In this document: positions 46,741-55,659 of the stretch, piece by piece
Numbering within the stretch: the stretch's first letter is position 1
How the letters are laid out: every line of letters starts with the position of its first letter
Position numbers and translations under genes: made by a program
Notes under the pieces: generated by a model
What the model saw: only the letters and a program-made list of their open reading frames with translations
What the model was told of the DNA's origin: nothing
Database searches by the model: none
Assembly: GCF_016888135.1 (NCBI RefSeq)
Contig: NZ_JACSWB010000175.1
Location: 42,862 to 106,861 of the forward strand
Length of the DNA stretch: 64,000 nt
Source: Leptolyngbya sp. CCY15150
GTDB taxonomy: Bacteria > Cyanobacteriota > Cyanobacteriia > RECH01
Direction: 5' to 3'

Positions 46741-48483
46741 GTGGATGCCGGATTGAAACCTCCTTCCAACTACCGAAAACTCCTGCCCTACCTGCGCCCC
46801 CACGGCAGCACGATCGCCCAAGCCCTAGCCTGTACCTTGGCGTTTACGGTGTTTTGGCCGCTGTTGGCCTGGCTGGCGGGGGAAATTGCCAATCTCATTG
46901 GGCAGGGTGAGGTAGGGGCGATCGCTCACCTAGCAGCCGTGAGTGCGATCGTGTTTTTGGTGCGGGGCTTGGTGCAGTTTGGGCAAGATGCTCTGATGGC
47001 CAAAGCGGCACTGGCGATCGCCTTTGATCTGCGCAAAAAGATCTTCACCCATCTCCAAAGCCTCAGCCTCAGCTACTTTGAGACCTCCCAAACCGGCGAC
47101 CTCAGCTATCGGCTGACGGAGGATATCGATCGCATTGGGGAAGTGATCAACAAAGTTTTTCACCAGTTCATTCCCTGCATCTTGCAACTGGTGGTGGTGC
47201 TGGGCTACATGGTGTATCTCAACTGGCAGCTCACCCTGGCTAGCTTTATCATCGCTCCCCTGATGGCCGTCCTGATCGGCGGCTTTGGGCAACAGTTGCT
47301 GATCGTTTCCCGCCGCAGCCAAAGCCGCGTATCCGATCTCTCCGCCCTGCTCACCGAGGTCTTTTCAGGCATTCGGCTGATTCAGGCCTTTTCCGCCGAA
47401 GACTACGAAATCCATCGCTTCGCCCAAGAAGCCGAGCGCAACCGCCGGGCCAAGTTTTCCGCCGAGCGCCTCAAGGCGATTCAGTTTCCCGTGGTGGGAT
47501 TTCTCGAAGCCATGAGCGTCCTACTGCTGTTTTTGCTGGGCGGCTGGCAAATTTCCACCAACAATCTCACCGGAGCCGAGTTTGTTAGCTATATTGCCGC
47601 CGTAGCGCTGTTGATCGACCCGATTTCAATCACCACCAGCAACTACAACGAGTTCAAGCAAGGGGAAGCCTCCGTCGATCGCATCTTTGAACTGTTCGCC
47701 ATCCAGCCCCAGGTGGTGGAACTGCCCACTGCCAAGGTGTTGCCCGTGGTCAACGGCAGGGTCGAGTATCGTCACATTACCTTTGGCTACAAGCCCGACC
47801 AGCCCATCCTGCAAGACCTGAGCCTAGAGGTGAAACCTGGGGAAGCGATCGCCCTTGTGGGAGCCTCAGGAGCCGGCAAAACCACGTTGATGAACCTGCT
47901 GCCCCGGTTCTACGATCCCCAATCGGGTCAAATCTTGATTGATGGCATCGATATCCAAAGCGTCACCCTGCGCAGTCTACGCCGCCAAATTGGCATCGTC
48001 CCCCAAGAAACCGTCCTCTTTTCCGGCACCATCGCCCAAAATATCGCCTTCGGACAAACCCAAGTGTCCCTAGAGGCCGTGGAAGCCGCCGCCCAGATCG
48101 CCAACGCCGATCAATTCATCCGCCAGTTTCCCGATGGCTATCAAACCTGGGTGGGTGAACGGGGCATTAATCTCTCCGGTGGTCAGCGGCAGCGGATTGC
48201 CATTGCCCGCGCTGTCCTGCTTGATCCGCGCATTCTCATCCTCGATGAAGCCACCTCCGCCCTCGATTCTGAATCAGAAGCGCTGGTGCAAGAAGCGCTG
48301 GAGCGCCTGATGCAGGGCCGCACCGTGTTTATCATTGCCCACCGCCTAGCCACCGTACGCCGCGCCGATCGCATCTTGGTGATTGAACAGGGTCAGGTGG
48401 TGGAATCGGGCAGCCATACGGCTCTGCTCGAACAGGGCGATCGCTATGCCCGCTTTTATGCCCAGCAGTTCAGCCCCTCCTAG
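46741..48483 (+). CDS. ABC exporter, fused permease and ATPase (type IV/MsbA-like)
   Basis: A 580-aa half-transporter working as a homodimer. Six membrane helices occupy about residues 20-290. The ATPase domain has Walker A GASGAGKTTL, a Q-loop in IGIVPQETVLF, the signature LSGGQRQRIAIARA, Walker B ILILDEATSALDSE and the switch His in IIAHRLATV. Starts with GTG at 46741, 21 bp after the kinase stop, so probably co-transcribed with it. Substrate (lipid, peptide or drug) cannot be told. Ends at the terminator at 48605. Confidence 0.94.
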   Translation: MDAGLKPPSNYRKLLPYLRPHGSTIAQALACTLAFTVFWPLLAWLAGEIANLIGQGEVGAIAHLAAVSAIVFLVRGLVQFGQDALMAKAALAIAFDLRKKIFTHLQSLSLSYFETSQTGDLSYRLTEDIDRIGEVINKVFHQFIPCILQLVVVLGYMVYLNWQLTLASFIIAPLMAVLIGGFGQQLLIVSRRSQSRVSDLSALLTEVFSGIRLIQAFSAEDYEIHRFAQEAERNRRAKFSAERLKAIQFPVVGFLEAMSVLLLFLLGGWQISTNNLTGAEFVSYIAAVALLIDPISITTSNYNEFKQGEASVDRIFELFAIQPQVVELPTAKVLPVVNGRVEYRHITFGYKPDQPILQDLSLEVKPGEAIALVGASGAGKTTLMNLLPRFYDPQSGQILIDGIDIQSVTLRSLRRQIGIVPQETVLFSGTIAQNIAFGQTQVSLEAVEAAAQIANADQFIRQFPDGYQTWVGERGINLSGGQRQRIAIARAVLLDPRILILDEATSALDSESEALVQEALERLMQGRTVFIIAHRLATVRRADRILVIEQGQVVESGSHTALLEQGDRYARFYAQQFSPS

Positions 48484-48604
48484 CCACCCCAGCCGACGAG
48501 AATCCCAGCGCAGCCCATAATGTTGCATGACTTGCTAGATAGGTTACAAATCGCTCAAGATGAACTTGCTACCATGCATCCAAGCAATTGTAGTTAGTCA
48601 TGAC

Positions 48605-48638
48605 ATCCCCGGTACGCTTGTCGCCGGGATTTTTTTTG
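48605..48638 (+). terminator. Rho-independent terminator after the ABC exporter
   Basis: Hairpin ATCCC(C)GG / CCGGGAT with an 11-nt loop, then eight T residues. Separates the exporter from kaiA. Confidence 0.85.
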
Positions 48639-48715
48639 CGGCGCAGGGGTTTACAAAACTTAAGAATATTAAGCATCGTGTAGTTGGCACATGAATCTAA
48701 AAAAAACTTAAACTG

Positions 48716-49672
48716 TTGACTGACGGTTTACCCTCGTCCCTGTTGCGCTCTTCGGTTAGAGACGTCTTGCACTCAAAGCTCTCGATTTGCACCCTCCTCA
48801 AGACCGGCACCTTGGCAGAAGCCCTGCTGCAATCTCTTAGAGGAACCCCCCACAGCCTGACTCAGTTTGAGGCAGACGATCAGTTCGTGGATTTTCTCGA
48901 CCAGCAACGCTACGGCATTGACTGCTTGATCCTTGAAGATCATCCTGAGCTTAAGCAGTTGCTGATCATGCTGCAAAAGCGCTCCATCCTCCTGCCCATC
49001 ATCATCCTAGAAGTGGGGAGCTATGAGACCAATCCAGAAGCAGCGGTGGCTAGAGCTGTAGCATCGTTAGAGGGCAAGCCATCCCGCGAATACCCCTACC
49101 ACCAGGCAGCTCTGCGCATCACCTTGACGCAGCTAGGGCAGCTAGAGCATTTTATCGATCAAGCCATCGGTAAATTCCTAAAGCTGTCTCCAGGGCAGCA
49201 GGGACAGGGAGACAATGGGACAGATGATGATTATCTGATTGCAGACCATCCGATGGTGCTGATGCCCCAACAGCGGCGGTTAGCAGAAAAGTTAAAGGAG
49301 CGTCTGGGATACTTGGGGGTGTACTATAAGCGAAATCCAAAGAACTTTCTGCGTAATCTTCCGCCACCGCAGCGAAAAGATTTCTTACGTCAGCTTAAGG
49401 ACGATTATCGAAAGATCATTCTGGTGTATTTTTCACCAGAGATGAAGGATCTCAACGAGAAAATTGATAACTTCGTGAACATGGCTTTCTTTGCTGATGT
49501 TTCGGTATCCCAGATTGTCGAAATTCACATGAAGTTGATGGATGATTTTGCCAAGCATCTTAAATTAGAGGGTCGTAGTGAAGAAATCCTGCTAGATTAT
49601 CGATTGACTTTGATTGATGCGATCGCCCATCTGTGTGAAATGTATCGTCGCTCCATTCCACGAGATTCCTGA
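48716..49672 (+). CDS. kaiA: Circadian clock protein KaiA
   Basis: Stimulates KaiC autophosphorylation. Full-length type: the N-terminal pseudo-receiver (about 20-150, LSICTLLKTGTLAEALLQSL, DCLILEDHPELKQLL) joins through a linker to the C-terminal four-helix domain (about 190-318, YYKRNPKNFLRNLPP, DDYRKIILVYFSP, KIDNFVNMAFFADVSVSQIVEIHMKLMD). The start is uncertain. TTG at 48716 gives 318 aa; TTG at 48767 (LHSKLSICTLL) would align better with short KaiA N-termini. No ATG is suitable. Confidence 0.95.
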   Translation: MTDGLPSSLLRSSVRDVLHSKLSICTLLKTGTLAEALLQSLRGTPHSLTQFEADDQFVDFLDQQRYGIDCLILEDHPELKQLLIMLQKRSILLPIIILEVGSYETNPEAAVARAVASLEGKPSREYPYHQAALRITLTQLGQLEHFIDQAIGKFLKLSPGQQGQGDNGTDDDYLIADHPMVLMPQQRRLAEKLKERLGYLGVYYKRNPKNFLRNLPPPQRKDFLRQLKDDYRKIILVYFSPEMKDLNEKIDNFVNMAFFADVSVSQIVEIHMKLMDDFAKHLKLEGRSEEILLDYRLTLIDAIAHLCEMYRRSIPRDS

Positions 49673-49694
49673 ATTCCTCCATGAATTCCTCCAT
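49671..49694. repeat. 12-bp tandem duplication at the kaiA stop
   Basis: GAATTCCTCCAT occurs twice in tandem (49671-49682, 49683-49694), starting within the TGA stop codon of kaiA. Confidence 0.85.
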
Positions 49695-49801
49695 CAGTCG
49701 TGCTTGGCTTCTGATAGCTGATTCAATGATGTCCAACGTCTAGCCTCAACACAGGGTCATGCTTGCAGCTAGCCACAAGCATGGCAGCCTCGTTGAGTTC
49801 C

Positions 49802-49838
49802 TTCCATGAATCCCCTAAGGTTCCATGAATCCCCTAAG
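49802..49838. repeat. 19-bp tandem duplication covering the kaiB start
   Basis: TTCCATGAATCCCCTAAGG (49802-49820) is repeated at 49821-49838 with the last base changed. Each copy carries an ATG. Only the second (49825) is in frame with kaiB, and the first copy supplies its AAGG ribosome site. Confidence 0.85.
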
Positions 49839-50139
49839 AAAGACCTACGTTCTTAAACTCTATGTTGCAGGCAACACGCCCAACTCCATTCGGGCGTTGA
49901 GAACCCTCAATAATATCCTGGAAAAGGAGTTTCAGGGTGTTTATGCCCTCAAGGTTATTGATGTCCTTAAAAACCCTCAGTTAGCGGAAGAGGACAAGAT
50001 TCTGGCGACCCCAACCTTGGCTAAAATTTTGCCCCCGCCGGTTCGAAAAATCATTGGCGATTTATCGGATCGAGAAAAAGTTTTAATTGGTTTGGATTTG
50101 TTGTATGAAGAACTACGGGACGACGAAGCAAATTACTGA
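49825..50139 (+). CDS. kaiB: Circadian clock protein KaiB
   Basis: A 104-aa thioredoxin-like, fold-switching protein that binds KaiC in the night phase and sequesters KaiA. Conserved KaiB core: [67 protein letters not shown]. The acidic C-terminal end is short. The ATG at 49825 is chosen by alignment. An out-of-frame ATG at 49806 begins a 16-codon frame ending inside kaiB. Confidence 0.97.
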   Translation: MNPLRKTYVLKLYVAGNTPNSIRALRTLNNILEKEFQGVYALKVIDVLKNPQLAEEDKILATPTLAKILPPPVRKIIGDLSDREKVLIGLDLLYEELRDDEANY

Positions 50140-50420
50140 TGCTATTCTGCTCTACGGCGCGTTCAACTAGTCCAACAGCCTCAGTCCTACAATGGCCTGG
50201 CCGTTGGGCTCGATCAACGCACGCCTTAGAGTGGATCCTTCCGTACACCAGGGGCTATCCACCAAGCATCATGAAACGGGGACATTAGGGGCCTATCCTA
50301 GAGCGATCTTAGACAGGGCGATCGCGTCCCCCATCGACGGCTGGATATGCTTTTCTACCTAGCTTCCCGGCATACCCATGCCCTGACTCAAAAACCAATT
50401 TTTTATATTTTCATAACACT

Positions 50421-51995
50421 ATGGCAGATATGGCAGACAATCCAGTCCCACCTAAAAGCAGCTCCAGAAAGCTAGCCAGTGTTCAAAAAATCCATACCAT
50501 GATCGAAGGGTTTGATGACATCAGTCATGATGGTCTCCCCGTCGGTCGTACAACTCTGGTCAGTGGTACATCCGGTACCGGAAAAACGCTGTTTGCCGTT
50601 CAGTTTTTGTACAACGGCATGATCTATTTCGATGAACCTGGAGTCTTTGTCACCTTCGAAGAATCGCCAGCCGACATCATTAAAAATGCCGCTAGTTTTG
50701 GTTGGGATCTACAGCACTTTGTGGATGAAGGAAAGCTGTTTATTTTAGACGCATCTCCCGATCCAGAAGGGCAGGATATTGTCGGTAATTTTGACCTCTC
50801 CGCCCTGATTGAACGCATCCAGTACGCCATCCGTAAATATAAAGCCAAGCGGGTGTCGATTGACTCCATGACAGCGGTTTTCCAACAATATGACGCCGCC
50901 TCCGTGGTTCGTCGGGAAATTTTCCGCCTCGTAGCCAGGCTGAAGCAGGTGGGAGCCACCACCATCATGACCACAGAGCGGATTGAGGAATATGGCCCGA
51001 TCGCTCGCTTTGGGGTAGAAGAGTTTGTGTCCGACAACGTGGTGATTTTGCGCAACGCCCTCGAAGGCGAACGCCGTCGCCGCACGGCAGAAATTCTCAA
51101 GCTGCGGGGCACCACCCACATGAAGGGAGAATATCCGTTCACCATTACCAATCAAGGCATCAGCATTTTCCCCTTGGGAGCCATGCGCTTAACGCAGCGA
51201 TCGTCCAATGTCCGCGTATCGTCGGGCGTGAAGACCCTAGACGAAATGTGCGGCGGCGGCTTCTTCAAAGACTCGATTATTTTGGCCACCGGCGCAACGG
51301 GAACCGGCAAAACCCTGTTGGTCAGTAAATTTTTGCAGGACGGCTGCAACCAAAATGAACGGGCTCTCCTGTTTGCCTACGAAGAATCGCGGGCCCAGCT
51401 TTCCCGCAATGCCTCCTCTTGGGGCACAGACTTTGAGGAACTAGAGCGCAAAGGGCTGCTGAAGATTCTCTGCGCCTATCCCGAATCTACGGGGCTAGAA
51501 GATCACCTACAGATCATCAAGTCTGAAATTGCCGAATTTAAGCCCTCTCGGATAGCCATCGACTCCCTTTCTGCCCTAGCGCGCGGGGTTAGCAATAATG
51601 CGTTTCGGCAGTTTGTGATCGGCGTTACGGGCTTTGCCAAGCAAGAAGAAATTACCGGCTTCTTCACCAATACCACCGACCAGTTTATGGGCTCCAATTC
51701 CATCACTGACTCCCATATTTCCACCATTACAGACACCATCTTGATGCTGCAATACGTGGAAATTCGCGGTGAAATGGCCCGAGCCATTAACGTCTTCAAG
51801 ATGCGTGGATCTTGGCACGATAAGGGCATTCGAGAATATACCATCACCGATCAAGGGCCGGAAATTAAAGACTCGTTCCGCAACTTTGAGCGGATTATCA
51901 GCGGGTCGCCTAGCCGGATTTCGGTGGACGAAAAGAGCGAACTATCGCGGATTGTCCAAGGCTTCCAGCCCGATCTCTCCGATGACGACTTGTAA
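50421..51995 (+). CDS. kaiC: Circadian clock ATPase/autokinase KaiC
   Basis: A 524-aa double-RecA hexameric protein. CI has Walker A SGTSGTGKT and catalytic Glu80-Glu81 (VTFEESP). CII has Walker A TGATGTGKT and Glu320-Glu321 (AYEESRAQL). The phosphorylation pair is Ser433-Thr434 (TDSHISTITDT), matching S431/T432 of S. elongatus. The C-terminal KaiA-binding segment (ERIISGSPSRISVDEKSELSRIVQG) is intact. 281 bp separate it from kaiB, longer than in many strains, leaving room for its own promoter. Confidence 0.98.
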   Translation: MADMADNPVPPKSSSRKLASVQKIHTMIEGFDDISHDGLPVGRTTLVSGTSGTGKTLFAVQFLYNGMIYFDEPGVFVTFEESPADIIKNAASFGWDLQHFVDEGKLFILDASPDPEGQDIVGNFDLSALIERIQYAIRKYKAKRVSIDSMTAVFQQYDAASVVRREIFRLVARLKQVGATTIMTTERIEEYGPIARFGVEEFVSDNVVILRNALEGERRRRTAEILKLRGTTHMKGEYPFTITNQGISIFPLGAMRLTQRSSNVRVSSGVKTLDEMCGGGFFKDSIILATGATGTGKTLLVSKFLQDGCNQNERALLFAYEESRAQLSRNASSWGTDFEELERKGLLKILCAYPESTGLEDHLQIIKSEIAEFKPSRIAIDSLSALARGVSNNAFRQFVIGVTGFAKQEEITGFFTNTTDQFMGSNSITDSHISTITDTILMLQYVEIRGEMARAINVFKMRGSWHDKGIREYTITDQGPEIKDSFRNFERIISGSPSRISVDEKSELSRIVQGFQPDLSDDDL

Positions 51996-52020
51996 GCCCA
52001 ATCGGCTGAGGAACGCTTAA

Positions 52021-52668
52021 ATGGCGACTATTCTACGGGATTGGAGCTATCGCTATCCGTGGTTTTATGACGCGATCGCTCGTTTAGCGGCGCTCACAGT
52101 GGGGGGCGAAGCCAGGTTCCGCCAGCTCGCCCTAGAGGGGCTAGAGATCACAGAAGCAACTCATATCCTTGATCTGTGCTGTGGCTGCGGACAGACCACT
52201 CGGTTTCTGGTGGAGCGATCGCCCCATGTGGTGGGGCTAGATGCCTCACCGCGCTCGATTCAACAAGCCCAAGTCAACGTACCCAACGCCACCTTTGTGG
52301 AAGCTTGGGCCGAGGCCATGCCCTTTGCTGAGCACCAGTTTGACCTTGTGCAGACCAGCGTGGCCCTGCACGAGATGCAGCTTGACTCGTTGCAGCAGAT
52401 TATCGCCGAAGTCTATCGAGTCCTCAAGCCCGGCGGGGTGTTTACCCTTGTGGACTTCCATCGCCCCCACAATCCCCTACTTTGGCCGGGCTTGGCAGCT
52501 TTTTTGTGGGTGTTTGAAACAGAAACCGCCTGGCAGTTGCTGCGCCTCGATCTGCCAGAGATGCTGAAGCAGCAAGGGTTTGAAGTGGATGCCACCACAC
52601 TTGGGCAACAGCTCTATGCTGGCGGGAGCCTGCAGGTGGTGCGGGGCCGCAAGCCTGATGCAGGCTGA
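52021..52668 (+). CDS. Class I SAM-dependent methyltransferase
   Basis: A 215-aa enzyme of the UbiE/Methyltransf_11 type. Motif I is LDLCCGCGQTTRFL, post-I acidic LDASP, motif II FDLVQTSVALHEM, motif III VLKPGGVFTLVDFH. Substrate unknown. It starts 25 bp after the kaiC stop and may be read through from kaiC, which would put its expression under clock control (inference). Confidence 0.88.
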   Translation: MATILRDWSYRYPWFYDAIARLAALTVGGEARFRQLALEGLEITEATHILDLCCGCGQTTRFLVERSPHVVGLDASPRSIQQAQVNVPNATFVEAWAEAMPFAEHQFDLVQTSVALHEMQLDSLQQIIAEVYRVLKPGGVFTLVDFHRPHNPLLWPGLAAFLWVFETETAWQLLRLDLPEMLKQQGFEVDATTLGQQLYAGGSLQVVRGRKPDAG

Positions 52669-52740
52669 TCCCATAGATGACCCCCTAGAGACTTGATCAC
52701 CCAAGGAGGAGCGATCGCTTGGTTGACTGGTGGCTACAGA

Positions 52741-52785
52741 CCCTCACCCCCAACCCCTCTCCCAGGTCGGTAGAGGGGCTTTGAA
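52741..52785. repeat. Short relative of the CCCTCTCCC dispersed repeat
   Basis: CCCTCACCCCCAACCCCTCT...AGAGGGGCTTTGAAAGT resembles one half of the repeat at 12125-12202, with arms CCCCTCT/AGAGGGG. Lies between the methyltransferase and the DUF3370 gene. Confidence 0.55.
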
Positions 52786-52898
52786 AGTATCCCTACATTG
52801 ATTCACCCCTTTGTGAGCAAAGGATCTGGGGGATGAGGAAAAATTTGAGCCCATCAGAGCGATCGCTGAGGGAATAGCGATCGCTCCCAGAGCAACCA

Positions 52899-54437
52899 TC
52901 ACTCCAGGGTGTGAATCGTCAACACTTGGGGTGGCGTAGCATCGGGAGGATAGAGAAATTCCAGGTTCACAGCGCGGCGATCGCCCGGTGGCATCCGCAG
53001 TTGGATCAAGGGTTCTCCAGCTTGCCCCCGTCGATGCACAAGGTGGAGGTAGCGGGTTTGCAGCAGCCCAAAATCGTCAATGTAGGTTAAGCGAACCGTA
53101 CCCCGGAAGAAGATTTGCTCATCAGGGGGCTGCCGAAACCGTAGATAGCCATTGGCCTGTTCATCTTGCAGCGGCGTTTGCAGTGCTAGCGCAACCGTTT
53201 GAGTCTCAGACGTGGGGTTATATAGGGGCAGGCTGAGGTCATACTTAACGCCATAGTTCCCATGGGAGCGATAGGCGGTGTCAGAATAGCGATCGAGCAT
53301 TGCGCCACTTTGAATTTGCCCCGTCCCAAAGGTGTTGTGATCAACGGTGTTGATCACATAGGATAGGCGCTGACCCGTGCCGGGAATTGTCAGCGTATTG
53401 CCACCCACATCATCGGACAAGTCTGCCTTCCATTCCGAGCCCTGAGCAATACCAGACACCCGTCCATAGAAAAATCGGCTAAAGTTTTGGGTCTCAGGAG
53501 GTGTCGGAGCCAGATCTCGCGGCCCAGCTAGCCCCCGCTGGGTTAACAGCAACTGCCATTCCGCCAAGGTTGGCACTCGCTCATTGCCATCCGCCGTCAA
53601 GGGTGCATACATGGCCAGGCTAGCCACATAGACATCGCCATCAGTTCTGGCATGGATTTGCAGCGATCGCCCATTGGTGGGCAAAGGACGGCTCACGGCC
53701 GGCACCGGCGGCGATGCCGAGGCCTGGGTTGATGCTGACCGAGTAGAGTTGCTTGCTGCTGTTTCAATCTGGCGAGGGGGTAATAACACCTGCCCCGGAG
53801 GCAAGGTGCCATTGGTGGCCACCGACAGTCGCCGCAGGGGAATCGGTAGGTTGGCCAATAGGTAGGTCTGCCCCGCTGGAATACGCACACTCGGCTGCCA
53901 GTGGTCTTGACGGCTGCCCCGCAGCATATCATTGGCAGTGCGGCTACCGGGGCCCGAAAAGGTGCGCCCTAGGGGATTCGCCACATAGGACGGCAAGTCA
54001 TAAAACGGTGCATCTTGGCTCAGATAGCTAACCGCCTGCAGTAGATCGAGGGTAACCGCTTGGGACTCTGGATTATGCACCAAAATGCCCAGAAACAAGG
54101 TGCGATTATCATCAGGGGTGAGCCCACGAGCAATGTGGTGGGCAAAAATATCGAAGCGTCCACTGAGGGGATAGTTGAGGTGAGCCGTGGCCACCTGCAT
54201 GTTGTCAGGGGGGAAGGTAGACAGCAAAATACCCTCGGTTTGCACCAGTTCAGGGCTATTGCTGTTAAACACGGGTGTACTATCTAGCTGCCCTGGCAGA
54301 GGACGAATCTCTTGTTGGGGCTGGAGAATCTCTTGGGCTGCCGGACGGGCGGCTGATACTTCAGCTACAAGCGCTGGGGAGGTGAGTTGTGCGGCGACTA
54401 AAAATGGTAAAACTGTCAGCATAGGCAACGTCATCAA
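52899..54437 (-). CDS. Exported DUF3370 protein
   Basis: A 512-aa cyanobacterial protein. A signal-like hydrophobic N-terminus (MMTLPMLTVLPFLVAAQLTSPALVA) is followed by the DUF3370 pattern: QQEIRPLPGQLDSTPVFNSNSPELVQTEGILLSTF, FDIFAHHIARG, LFLGILVHNPES, PSYVANPLGRTFSGPGSRTANDMLRG. Beta-rich, with no membrane helices after the signal, so probably periplasmic or surface-exposed. A Ser/Pro/Ala-rich linker (about 235-260) divides it. Function unknown. Confidence 0.88.
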   Translation of the reverse strand: MMTLPMLTVLPFLVAAQLTSPALVAEVSAARPAAQEILQPQQEIRPLPGQLDSTPVFNSNSPELVQTEGILLSTFPPDNMQVATAHLNYPLSGRFDIFAHHIARGLTPDDNRTLFLGILVHNPESQAVTLDLLQAVSYLSQDAPFYDLPSYVANPLGRTFSGPGSRTANDMLRGSRQDHWQPSVRIPAGQTYLLANLPIPLRRLSVATNGTLPPGQVLLPPRQIETAASNSTRSASTQASASPPVPAVSRPLPTNGRSLQIHARTDGDVYVASLAMYAPLTADGNERVPTLAEWQLLLTQRGLAGPRDLAPTPPETQNFSRFFYGRVSGIAQGSEWKADLSDDVGGNTLTIPGTGQRLSYVINTVDHNTFGTGQIQSGAMLDRYSDTAYRSHGNYGVKYDLSLPLYNPTSETQTVALALQTPLQDEQANGYLRFRQPPDEQIFFRGTVRLTYIDDFGLLQTRYLHLVHRRGQAGEPLIQLRMPPGDRRAVNLEFLYPPDATPPQVLTIHTLE

Positions 54438-54910
54438 ACATCAGCGCAAAGCGCACGTATAGGAACCAAACCCTTCACTATTGGCCAGGTCATTAACCCT
54501 AGCAAACGACTGATAACCAAGGGTCAATCGCGGCGGGCAAATCGATCGGGGACATGAATGATAGAGCGGACTTGAGCAAAGCAATGAGCCACACAAGACT
54601 CAGAAAGACGTTCCACTGGCTTGGAGCAGTCTCTGATCTTATACAGTTGCTCCTGATCCCTGGGTTGCAGATGGTTGGGTTTCACCAAAGATATGCCGTT
54701 TTTCACAATACCATTAACCTGTGTAACAGAAATGTTTCTAGGTTCAGAAATCTTCTCAGCCACATATTGGAAAAACCTATGGCAAGCACAACCGCGATCG
54801 CTGCCTCTTGGCTCAGTGTTCCCTGGAATCAGGCAATGATTGCTGAACTCTCTGTTGTTCTTAGCGTCAGCGCCATCATCCGGATGGTTCCATTTTGGGA
54901 GTAGGGTCGG
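54438..54910. other. 473-bp gene-free region before rsmE
   Basis: Open frames exist on both strands (plus 54554-54904, minus 54524-54991) but neither has a recognisable family. I treat the region as promoter/leader sequence. Confidence 0.4.
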
Positions 54911-55633
54911 GTGGCACAGCTTCAACGGGTGGCGATCGCCCCCAATCAACAATTCGACGATCACATTCAGCTCACCGATGCCCAAGGCCACTACCTGCAG
55001 CGTGTTCTGCGGCTCCAGGTGGGCGATCGCTTCATTGCCATGGACGGCAGCCAGTGGTGGCTAGCAGAAATCCAGGATGGCTTTCGGGCCAACATGCTAG
55101 AGATTCTGCCCGCTGCCGCAGACGTTAGCGCCACCATCACTTTGATCATGGCCATGCCCAAGCAAGGGATGGACGACATTGTGCGCCAAGCCACGGAATT
55201 AGGCGTCTCCACGATTGTGCCGGTACAGAGCGATCGCACCCTGCTCAAACCCAGCGCCCAAAAGCTCGATCGCTGGCAGCGGATTGTCCAAGAAGCAGCG
55301 GAGCAGTCGGAGCGGCAGCACATTCCCATGGTCATGGATCCCCAAGGGGCGATCGCGGCTCTAGGGGCAACCACAGCCAGCCATCGCTATATCTGCACCG
55401 CACGGGGCGATCGCCCTTCTTTACTATCGGTGGCTCAGCGGGATTGCAAGAACCTACAGGATGTGGCGATCGCCGTGGGCCCCGAAGGCGGCTGGAGCGA
55501 GGCAGAAGTACAGGAAGCGATCGCCTGCGGCTACCAACCGGTGTCCCTAGGGCGGCATATTTTGCGGGCAATCACCGCTCCCCTGGTGGCCCTCTCGATT
55601 CTCACAGCGGTGCTAGAGGACGAGAGTTTATAG
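54911..55633 (+). CDS. rsmE: 16S rRNA (uracil1498-N3)-methyltransferase
   Basis: A 240-aa SPOUT-class enzyme. An N-terminal PUA-like domain (HYLQRVLRLQVGDRFIAMDG) precedes the knotted SAM domain with MPKQGMDDIVRQATELGVSTIVPVQSDRT, ERQHIPMV, VAIGPEGGWSEAEVQEA and SLGRHILRAITAPLVALSIL. Start is GTG at 54911 (VAQLQRVAIAP), matching family N-termini. Single gene. Confidence 0.94.
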   Translation: MAQLQRVAIAPNQQFDDHIQLTDAQGHYLQRVLRLQVGDRFIAMDGSQWWLAEIQDGFRANMLEILPAAADVSATITLIMAMPKQGMDDIVRQATELGVSTIVPVQSDRTLLKPSAQKLDRWQRIVQEAAEQSERQHIPMVMDPQGAIAALGATTASHRYICTARGDRPSLLSVAQRDCKNLQDVAIAVGPEGGWSEAEVQEAIACGYQPVSLGRHILRAITAPLVALSILTAVLEDESL

Positions 55634-55659
55634 AGTCCAAAACGTTTAGCCCAGCACCG

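Noticed and set aside
52988..54287. Plus-strand frames opposite the DUF3370 gene
   Set aside because: Shadow frames caused by codon bias.
54524..54991. 155-codon minus-strand frame and 116-codon plus-strand frame (54554-54904) before rsmE
   Set aside because: They overlap each other, the minus one runs into rsmE, and neither resembles a known family. The last 41 codons of the plus frame look hydrophobic but have no support.
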